The position numbers and the translations under genes are program-made. Source: Polaribacter sp. SA4-10 (GTDB lineage Bacteria > Bacteroidota > Bacteroidia > Flavobacteriales > Flavobacteriaceae). From it: a stretch of 64,000 nucleotides of DNA. Below the pieces are notes generated by a model. It saw nothing but the letters and a program-made list of their open reading frames with translations, made no database searches and was not told the origin of the DNA. Below are positions 55,107-61,654 of this stretch, one piece after another. The stretch spans positions 1,364,001-1,428,000 of the forward strand of contig NZ_CP019331.1 in NCBI RefSeq assembly GCF_002163835.1, read 5' to 3'. The stretch's first letter is position 1; every line of letters starts with the position of its first letter.

Positions 55107-56033
55107 TTAAAGGATTTGTCCTATTCCAAAAAAAACGGCAAACAAAAATGTACTCAATGCTACTTTCTTTAACTCACTATCTAATTCAGAAAAAATAATG
55201 TTCTTTGCTACAACAATCATATTTTTAAATAAAGGAATAAATGCAATTAAATAAATAAATTGAATTGGTGATTTATAATGTAATACTGAATAAAGAAGTG
55301 CAAATATTAACGCAAAAATAATTAATAAAAAGTGATATACTTTTGCTTTTTGACTTCCCAATTTCACCACTAATGTATTCTTGCTGTTTTTTTTATCTTC
55401 AATTTGATCTCTCATATTGTTCAAATTTAATACCGCAACACTTAATAAACCAATTGAAAACCCTGGAAGAAAAATAGTAACGTGAATATATTTTGTATAT
55501 AAAAAATAACTTCCAACAACGCTCAATAAACCAAAGAATAGAAATACAAAAACATCACCAAAACCACTATAACCATAAGCAGAATTACCAACTGTATATT
55601 TTATAGCTGCTGCAATTGAAGCAATTCCTAAGAGGAAAAACAAAACTGAATACCCAAAATCTTCTTTACCAAAAGCTGTATAAATTAAAAATAAAGCAAC
55701 AATTAATGTAATAACTGTAGTTACAATCATTGCAAATTTCATTTGTTTTGGAGTAATTGCTCCAGAAGAAACCATTCTTGCTTCACCTTGTCTATTTTTA
55801 TCTGAACCTTTTATTCCATCTCCATAATCATTTGCAAAATTTGATAATACTTGAAAACCAATTGTTGTTAAAATTGCTAACCAAAAAATTGGCGAGAATA
55901 ATAAAGTAGCCTTTTGATTTATTAAAGAATTATCATAAAAGACCTGATTCCCTAAAAAACTACCTACAATAATACCAGAAACCGATAAAGGTAAAGTTCT
56001 TAAACGTGCTGCTTTTATGTAGTTTTTAAGCAT
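55107..56033 (-). CDS. menA: 1,4-dihydroxy-2-naphthoate polyprenyltransferase MenA
   Basis: 308 aa UbiA-superfamily enzyme, eight to nine helices. The first Asp-rich motif is NFANDYGDGIKGSDKNRQGE (about residues 64-83) and the second NLNNMRDQIEDKKNSKNT (DxxxD region, ~190-207). It prenylates DHNA to demethylmenaquinone in the inner membrane. Its first ~75 bases are duplicated in eroded form at 56766-56848. It starts 11 bases before the stop of the SPOR-like gene upstream. Confidence 0.94.
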   Translation of the reverse strand: MLKNYIKAARLRTLPLSVSGIIVGSFLGNQVFYDNSLINQKATLLFSPIFWLAILTTIGFQVLSNFANDYGDGIKGSDKNRQGEARMVSSGAITPKQMKFAMIVTTVITLIVALFLIYTAFGKEDFGYSVLFFLLGIASIAAAIKYTVGNSAYGYSGFGDVFVFLFFGLLSVVGSYFLYTKYIHVTIFLPGFSIGLLSVAVLNLNNMRDQIEDKKNSKNTLVVKLGSQKAKVYHFLLIIFALIFALLYSVLHYKSPIQFIYLIAFIPLFKNMIVVAKNIIFSELDSELKKVALSTFLFAVFFGIGQIL

Positions 56034-56044
56034 AAAATTATTTG

Positions 56045-56427
56045 TTAATCTTTAATAAACTCTTCCTCATTACTTAACCTTAATGCTTCTTTAATGCCAA
56101 TTCTTTCTTTATCTCTATAATAAGGAACTAAAAAAACATCTTTTAATCCTATTTTTTTAATTTCCTCTTTAAAACTTGTTGTCTTTTTATATCTTGTAAA
56201 AGCACCTATTTGATATGCGTTTCCTTTTTCTGTTAGAACCTCTCTAAAATTAGTGTTTTCATTATTATTAAATTCTACATCTAGATTCTTAAAAACACCC
56301 AATTGTATTGTATATAAAACCTCCGCTTTATTTATATTAGAAACTAATGGAGTTAATTTTTGAATACTATCTAACAAACCAGTTGCTTTTCTTCTGCTTT
56401 ATTGAGAGCTGAATTAGTTTTTTTCAT
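56045..56427 (-). pseudogene. SPOR-like protein, probably frameshifted near its N-terminus
   Basis: The main frame (56377 down to 56045) encodes LLDSIQKLTPLVSNINKAEV, LYTIQLGVFKNLDVEF, GNAYQIGAFTRYKKTTSFKE and VFLVPYYRDKERIGIKEALR: two halves of a SPOR-type fold, but it has no good start (TTG only). An ATG at 56427, overlapping the stop of the upstream 72-aa gene, opens MKKTNSALNKAEEK and then runs into TAG; adding one A in the AAAA run near 56386 joins it in frame to ATGLLDSIQKL. So either a recent frameshift or a sequencing error in a homopolymer. Homologue of the lipoprotein at 56869-57249. Confidence 0.6.
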
Positions 56428-56632
56428 AATTAAAATACAAAAACACAAACAACCCTACAAGTAGTATTGCTGCTATAATAAGAAGAATTATGTTTCTCTT
56501 ATTTTGCTTTTCTATTTTTGTTGATTTCATTTTTAAATCTATAAAACCTGCTTGTAGATTTTCTTTTTCTACTTTTAGGCTATCTAGTTCTGAATATAAT
56601 TCTCCTAAATCTTGTTCTTTTATTACTGGCAT
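56414..56632 (-). CDS. Small single-pass membrane protein
   Basis: 72 aa: MPVIKEQDLGELYSELDSLK, VEKENLQAGFIDLKMKSTKI (coiled coil), then a basic stop-transfer KQNKRN and a transmembrane helix IILLIIAAILLVGLFVFLYF near the end. C-terminal tail-anchored topology. It overlaps the SPOR-like reading frame and may act with it. No family recognised. It lies between the duplicated SPOR genes. Confidence 0.65.
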   Translation of the reverse strand: MPVIKEQDLGELYSELDSLKVEKENLQAGFIDLKMKSTKIEKQNKRNIILLIIAAILLVGLFVFLYFNYEKN

Positions 56633-56639
56633 ATATATA

Positions 56640-56848
56640 GACTATAAATGATTTACTTCTGTAATTAATTGCAATATCTTTAACTTGTTTTTCTTTGAGT
56701 TATACTCCAAAAGTGATGTTTGTAATATAATAAGGAAAACTAGTTGTGTTAATAATTGGTTTGGTTTCTAAAAAACTGCCCGTAATTTCCAGAAACAAGT
56801 AAAGGTAAAGTTATTAAACACGCTACTTTTATGTAGTTTTTTATCATT
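56640..56848 (-). pseudogene. Duplication scar: eroded 3' end of the Fe-S gene joined to eroded 5' end of menA
   Basis: 56640-56765 aligns by eye with the 3' end of the Fe-S gene (57243-57395): shared words on the plus strand include AATTAATT, GCAATATCTTT, TTTTTCTTTGA, ATAAGGA, AATAATT and TTTGGTTTCTAA. 56766-56848 aligns with the start of menA (55951-56033): TAAAAAACT, CCAGAAAC, TAAAGGTAAAGTT, CTTTTATGTAGTTTTT. Translated on minus, the second part reads MIKNYIKVACLITLPLLVSG beside menA MLKNYIKAARLRTLPLSVSG. The two meet near 56766. Confidence 0.85.
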
Positions 56849-56868
56849 TTAGAATAAAACATTAATTA

Positions 56869-57249
56869 TTATAAAGCCTCATTAATTTTGATTGGTTCTC
56901 CATTTTTTATCGCCTGCACAAAAGCATCTGGATAATTAGTTAAAATGGATTTTCTAAATTCTTTAGCTTCATTATAAGTTGTAAATGCTCCAAATCTGTA
57001 TTTTATTAAATTTCCTTCATTATAAATTTTAATATTTTCTATTTTATTAAATGAAGAGTTTTTGTTTAATAAAGCTGCTACTTGAACTGTAAAAATAAGT
57101 TCAGAGATTTTTTTTGTTTCAATTACAGCTTCTTTAATTGAATCTTTTAAAATAGAATTCACATCCTTAACCGTTTTATTTTTAATCTCTTTTTTTTCAC
57201 AAGAAAAGAACAACAAGCCAAAAACAAGTACTATTAAATATTTTTTCAT
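56869..57249 (-). CDS. SPOR-like lipoprotein
   Basis: 126 aa. Lipobox LLFFSC (Cys about residue 17). Residues ~45-126 are SPOR-like: ELIFTVQVAALLNKNSSFNK, EGNLIKYRFGAFTTYNEAKE, FRKSILTNYPDAFVQAIKNG, EPIKINEAL. The closing pattern 'F(V/M)-x-A-x-K-N-G-E-x-I-x-(I/V)-x-E-A' recurs in the amidase at 60467. SPOR domains bind denuded glycan strands at division sites. It lies 2 bases before the Fe-S gene, is transcribed after it, and is a paralogue of the frameshifted gene at 56045. Confidence 0.78.
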   Translation of the reverse strand: MKKYLIVLVFGLLFFSCEKKEIKNKTVKDVNSILKDSIKEAVIETKKISELIFTVQVAALLNKNSSFNKIENIKIYNEGNLIKYRFGAFTTYNEAKEFRKSILTNYPDAFVQAIKNGEPIKINEAL

Positions 57250-57251
57250 AA

Positions 57252-58031
57252 TTATAAATTATTAGCTTCTGCAATTAATTCTGCAATATCTTTTACTAGA
57301 ACCTCAGCTTCTTTTTCTTTGAATTTAATTCCGTCTGTCATCATTGTATTACAATAAGGACAGCCCGTTGCAATAATTTGAGGTTTGGTTTCTAAGGCTT
57401 CTTCTGTTCTTAAAACATTAATTTCTTTATCTCCTTTTTCAGCATCTTTAAACATTTGCGCTCCTCCTGCTCCACAACATAAAGCTGTAGATTTGTTACG
57501 CTTCATTTCTGTTAAATTAACACCAAGTCTTTTAATTAAATTTCTTGGAGACTCATACACTTCATTTGCTCTTCCTAAATAACAAGGGTCATGAAATGTT
57601 ACTCTCTTACCTTTTAATGTAGTATTATCAATTTTTAAACGCCCTTCAGAAATTAAATTTTGAAGAAATTGTGTGTGATGAAAAACTTCATATTTACCAC
57701 CTAAACTTGGATATTCATTTTTTAAAGTATTAAATGAATGTGGATCACAAGTAACAATTTTCTTTACTTCATAACCATTTAAAACTTCAATATTCATCAT
57801 TGCTTGCATCTGAAACAAAAACTCATTTCCTGCTCTTTTTGCTGCATCTCCAGTAGATGATTCTTCTGTTCCTAAAACTGCGAAATCTACATTAGCTTGA
57901 TGAAGAATTTTTACAAATGCTCTTGATATTTTTTTTGCTCTATCATCATAACTTCCTGCTGCCCCAACCCAAAACAACACTTCTGGTTGTTTTCCTTGAG
58001 CCATCATATCTGCCATTGTTGGTACGTTCAT
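57252..58031 (-). CDS. CCG-domain Fe-S protein (HdrB/LutA-like)
   Basis: 259 aa. Two cysteine-rich CCG modules: ...CDPHSFNTLKNEYPSLGG and FHDPCYLGRANEVYE in the first to middle part, then TALCCGAGGAQMF and ATGCPYCNTMM. These are the ligands of HdrB/LutA/GlpC-like proteins that bind unusual Fe-S clusters and pass electrons to or from quinones. With the 4Fe-4S membrane protein encoded 79 bases upstream it forms an HdrBC-like pair. The physiological donor is unknown. Its 3' end is duplicated as the scar at 56640. Confidence 0.9.
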   Translation of the reverse strand: MNVPTMADMMAQGKQPEVLFWVGAAGSYDDRAKKISRAFVKILHQANVDFAVLGTEESSTGDAAKRAGNEFLFQMQAMMNIEVLNGYEVKKIVTCDPHSFNTLKNEYPSLGGKYEVFHHTQFLQNLISEGRLKIDNTTLKGKRVTFHDPCYLGRANEVYESPRNLIKRLGVNLTEMKRNKSTALCCGAGGAQMFKDAEKGDKEINVLRTEEALETKPQIIATGCPYCNTMMTDGIKFKEKEAEVLVKDIAELIAEANNL

Positions 58032-58110
58032 ATCTTTAGTTTTGAGTGTTAAATTTTGAGTGTTTAGTTATTTAAACTAATAATTAAAAACTTAAAATTA
58101 AAAATTAATC

Positions 58111-59427
58111 TTACTCTTCATTTGCCCAGTTTAACCTGTCTTGTTGGTTGTATTGCCAAGGAGCACCATTGTTTTCGATGTTTGTCATCATCATATTTAA
58201 TTCTTGTGGCGCTGCACTTTCTTCCATAACTAAATACCTTCTCATATCCATAATAATTGACAGTGGATCTATATTTACAGGACATTCTTCAACACAAGCA
58301 TTACAGCTTGTACACGCCCAAAGTTCTTCTGGTGAAATATAATCGTTTAATAATTGTTTTCCATCATCTTTAAATGTTCCTCCATTTGCATCTATATTCT
58401 TCCCAACTTCTTCCAAACGATCTCTTGTATCCATCATAATTTTACGAGGAGACAACTCTTTACCAGTAAGGTTTGCAGGGCAAGCAGAAGTACAACGTCC
58501 ACACTCTGTACACGTATAAGCGTTTAATAATTGAACCCAATTTAAATCAGCAACATCTGAAGCGCCAAATTTTTCTGGTACCGTTTCTTCTGCTCCTTCT
58601 TCTGGCATTGCATAAGGATCTGCATCTGGATCCATCATTAATTTAACTTCGTTTGTTACCGATTCTAAATTTGTAAACTGTCCTTTAGGGTTTAGGTTCG
58701 CAAAATAGGTGTTTGGGAAAGCTAATAAAATATGTAAATGCTTTGAATAGTATAAATAATTTAAGAAAACTAAAATCCCTAAAATATGAATCCACCAAGT
58801 AGTTCTTTCTATAGTATGAATTGCTTCTGGAGAAAAACTATTAAATAGCGGTGTAAGAAATTGACTTATTGGATTTCCAACTCCTGCTTGTTGAAATGAA
58901 ATATCTGTTGCATTCATTATTAAAAACAAAGACATTAAAACCATTTCAAAATAAAGAATGTTATTTCCATCATTTTTTGGCCAACCTTTCATTTCTTTAC
59001 TTAAGAAACGTTTAATATTTGCAATATTTCTTCTTAACCAGAAAACAGTTACTGCTACAAAAACTAGCGTTGCTAAAATTTCAAAAGTTGCAATTAAGAA
59101 GCCATAAAAACCATCACCTAAAAAGCCTTGAAATATTCTGTGAGTTCCAAACAATCCATCAATAATAATTTCTAAAACTTCTATATTTATAATAACAAAA
59201 CCTACATAAACAATAATATGTAAAAACCCTGAGAGTGGTCTTCTTACCATTTTAGATTGCCCTAAAGCAATCTTTATCATATTTTTTAGTCTTTCTGGTT
59301 TCTTATCTGTTCTATTAACATCTTTACCTAATTTGATGTTTCTAAACAATTTGCGAATATTCATCACAAAAAAACCAATTCCCACAATAAGTGCTAAGGC
59401 AAAAAACATGTTTGGTAAATACTGCAT
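58111..59427 (-). CDS. Membrane 4Fe-4S ferredoxin-type protein (HdrC/GlpC-like)
   Basis: 438 aa. Five or six N-terminal helices (residues ~1-250, including FLHIIVYVGFVIINIEVLEI and ILGILVFLNYLYYSKHLHIL with His residues suited to haem b), then two 4Fe-4S motifs: CTECGRCTSACPANLTGKEL and CTSCNACVEECPVNIDPLS (about residues 315-390). This resembles the combined NarI-like/HdrC subunits that exchange electrons with menaquinone. Partner of the CCG protein downstream; together a candidate quinone-linked oxidoreductase next to menaquinone genes. Confidence 0.92.
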   Translation of the reverse strand: MQYLPNMFFALALIVGIGFFVMNIRKLFRNIKLGKDVNRTDKKPERLKNMIKIALGQSKMVRRPLSGFLHIIVYVGFVIINIEVLEIIIDGLFGTHRIFQGFLGDGFYGFLIATFEILATLVFVAVTVFWLRRNIANIKRFLSKEMKGWPKNDGNNILYFEMVLMSLFLIMNATDISFQQAGVGNPISQFLTPLFNSFSPEAIHTIERTTWWIHILGILVFLNYLYYSKHLHILLAFPNTYFANLNPKGQFTNLESVTNEVKLMMDPDADPYAMPEEGAEETVPEKFGASDVADLNWVQLLNAYTCTECGRCTSACPANLTGKELSPRKIMMDTRDRLEEVGKNIDANGGTFKDDGKQLLNDYISPEELWACTSCNACVEECPVNIDPLSIIMDMRRYLVMEESAAPQELNMMMTNIENNGAPWQYNQQDRLNWANEE

Positions 59428-59446
59428 ATTAGTGTTTTATAAATTA

Positions 59447-60412
59447 TTATTGACTTGTCTCATTCTTTTCATTCTTCTTTGGATCATAAGGTTTTGCCCT
59501 TTTTCCAAATAAAGAAAAATGCACAAATCTTTTAGGATTCAATTTCATTTCTCTTAACAACAATTCTAATTCTTTAGAAACATTTGTTAAATTATCATAC
59601 ATCGCATTATCATTTACAAATTTACCTAAAGAACCTTTTCCTTTATCAATACCATCTAAAATAGTATTTACTGAATTTAATGTAATTTCTGATTTTCTAA
59701 TAACTCCACCGATATTAGAATTTGCTAATGTATCTGAAACTTTAGCTAAGTTTTCAGTAATATATCTAGTATTTCTAATAGTTTCTTTTAAATCTACAGC
59801 TGTAGAATCTAAAATACCACTTGCAGTATGTACGCTTTTTTTAATATCAAACAATGTATACTCTAATGTTTTTACAGATGTTTTTAAACTTTTTTGAGTT
59901 TTTAAGTCTAGTACATTATTGATGTTCTTAAATAATGAATCTGCACTAACAATTACACGCTCTAATTTTTCTTGAAGTGGATCTAGCTTCTCTCCAATTG
60001 ATGTAAATAAACTAGATTCTATTTCGCCCTTAAGTAGATCTCCAGAAACAGCAGTTTCCCCTTCATAATCAGGTATAATCGCTAAATTAGAACCTCCTAA
60101 AGGGCTTGGCGAATATATTTTAACAACACTGTTTTTAGAGAACTGAAAATCATTATCCATAGAAAAACTAACAACTAAATGACCTTTTTTATCATTTTCT
60201 TTATTAAATTTAATTTTATCTACTTTACCAACCTTTAATCCATTTATTGTAACCAAGCTAGCCTTACTTAAACCACCAATATTACTATACTCAACTTTAA
60301 ATTGACGTGAATTTGGGTCTAACAAGTTTTTACCTTTTAGAAAATTATACCCCCATACAAAAATAGCAATAATTAATACCGCAACAATTCCTGTTTTTAA
60401 TTCTTTAGACAT
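59447..60412 (-). CDS. MCE/MlaD-domain lipid-transport protein
   Basis: 321 aa. N-terminal transmembrane anchor (TGIVAVLIIAIFVWGYNFLK), then one MCE domain ~35-115 (FKVEYSNIGGLSKASLVTIN, GLKVGKVDKIKF, VVKIYSPSPLGGSNLAIIP), and a long helical C-terminal tail (DLKETIRNTRYITENLAKVS). Periplasmic component for phospholipid movement between membranes. The matching MlaE/MlaF permease and ATPase are not in the window. It is 54 bases after the amidase. Confidence 0.92.
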   Translation of the reverse strand: MSKELKTGIVAVLIIAIFVWGYNFLKGKNLLDPNSRQFKVEYSNIGGLSKASLVTINGLKVGKVDKIKFNKENDKKGHLVVSFSMDNDFQFSKNSVVKIYSPSPLGGSNLAIIPDYEGETAVSGDLLKGEIESSLFTSIGEKLDPLQEKLERVIVSADSLFKNINNVLDLKTQKSLKTSVKTLEYTLFDIKKSVHTASGILDSTAVDLKETIRNTRYITENLAKVSDTLANSNIGGVIRKSEITLNSVNTILDGIDKGKGSLGKFVNDNAMYDNLTNVSKELELLLREMKLNPKRFVHFSLFGKRAKPYDPKKNEKNETSQ

Positions 60413-60466
60413 GAATAAAAATTTAACAACAAAATTACTAATAATTATTGGGAGAAGCCACCAAAA

Positions 60467-61552
60467 TTACTGCATTTTAATAGCCTCCTGAACAGAGATT
60501 TTTTCTCCATTTTTAAAAGCAACCATAAAAGCTGTTTTATAACCTTTATTTTTAGCCTGTTTTAAAGATTGTTTTGCTGTATTATATTTAGAAGTTACAC
60601 CATAATAATACTTGTAAAAAGACCCTATTTTAACTCTTTGTACATTTTTTAATCCTTTAAAGTTATAAGGTTTAGTTGGAATCTTATTTTTTCCTGATGC
60701 AATTTGTGTTTTATATTCAATACTATTTGCAATCTCTATAGTAGTATCTACAGTATTCAGTTTTAAATTACTAATATAATTTAGAACAGCATCTGAAATA
60801 GCATTTCCCATTTGGTCCTGCCCTTTTTTAGAATTCAAGAATCTTCCTTCTTTCTTATTCGTTAGAAAGCCTAATTCTACCAAAACACTTGGCATAATCG
60901 TTTCTCTTAAAACCTGAAAATTATCTTGTTTTACTTTTCTATTGTTTCTATTTAATTTGAAAGCAAAATTATTCTGAATTAAACTTGCAATTGCCAAACT
61001 TTTATCTAAATTTTCTTCTTGTAAAAGAGACAAACCTATAACTGACTCAGCAGAATTTGGGTCAAACCCTTTATACCTTTCTATATAGTTGTCTTCTAAA
61101 AGGATTACTGCATTTTCTCTTTTTGCGATTTCAAGGTTCTTTTTATTACCACGTAAACCAAGAACAAAAGTTCCTGCCCCAAAAGCACTCGTTGTATGAG
61201 AATCACAATGTATAGAAACAAATAAATCTGCTTTAGCATGATTTGCAATATCTCCTCTTTTCCATAAATCTATAAAAACATCTTTATTTCTTGTATAAAT
61301 AACTTTTACATCTTTATTCTTAGCTAATTTATTACCAACAGCTAAAGCTACTTTTAATGCAATATTTTTCTCTTTATAATTATTCCCTAAATTCCCAGGG
61401 TCTTTACCTCCATGACCTGCATCTATAACAACTGTGTACCTTTTCTGTGCAAAAAAAGAGGAAGAAGAACTCGTCAAAAAAAAGAACAAGCAGAAAAAAA
61501 CAGCTATATTTTTTGTTTTGATATTAAATTTGTGGTTTTGTTGGAAATGCAT
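60467..61552 (-). CDS. N-acetylmuramoyl-L-alanine amidase (Amidase_3) with SPOR-like tail
   Basis: 361 aa from ATG 61552 (the TTG one codon upstream is ignored). Signal peptide with hydrophobic FFCLFFFLTSSSSSFFAQ. Zinc-amidase motifs: VVIDAGHGGKDPGNLG (His), YKEKNIALKVAL (Glu), VSIHCDSHTTSAFG (His) and VLVELGFLTNKKE (catalytic Glu), residues ~40-255. The tail ~300-361 (RVKIGSFYKYYYGVTSKYNT; TAFMVAFKNGEKISVQEAIK) is SPOR-like. It cleaves peptide side chains from peptidoglycan during division. Divergent from lptD. Confidence 0.93.
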   Translation of the reverse strand: MHFQQNHKFNIKTKNIAVFFCLFFFLTSSSSSFFAQKRYTVVIDAGHGGKDPGNLGNNYKEKNIALKVALAVGNKLAKNKDVKVIYTRNKDVFIDLWKRGDIANHAKADLFVSIHCDSHTTSAFGAGTFVLGLRGNKKNLEIAKRENAVILLEDNYIERYKGFDPNSAESVIGLSLLQEENLDKSLAIASLIQNNFAFKLNRNNRKVKQDNFQVLRETIMPSVLVELGFLTNKKEGRFLNSKKGQDQMGNAISDAVLNYISNLKLNTVDTTIEIANSIEYKTQIASGKNKIPTKPYNFKGLKNVQRVKIGSFYKYYYGVTSKYNTAKQSLKQAKNKGYKTAFMVAFKNGEKISVQEAIKMQ

Positions 61553-61580
61553 CAATAAAATTTAACTAATTTTGGTATCT

Positions 61581-61588
61581 TAAATTTG
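61581..61588 (+). promoter_or_regulatory. Possible -7 box of lptD (TAAATTTG)
   Basis: TAAATTTG matches TAnnTTTG, 56 bases before the proposed lptD start. No TTG at the right distance upstream. Confidence 0.28.
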
Positions 61589-61624
61589 GTGCTTCAAATA
61601 TTGAACCATATTTTTACTTTTATA

Positions 61625-61654
61625 CAAAAATAGCATTTATAGCATTGCAAACAA
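61625..61654 (-). promoter_or_regulatory. Possible promoter of the amidase operon
   Basis: On the minus strand TTG (61654-61652), a 19-base spacer and TATTTTTG (61632-61625) fit the Bacteroidota consensus, giving a leader of about 65 bases. It overlaps the beginning of the divergent lptD gene. Confidence 0.38.
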
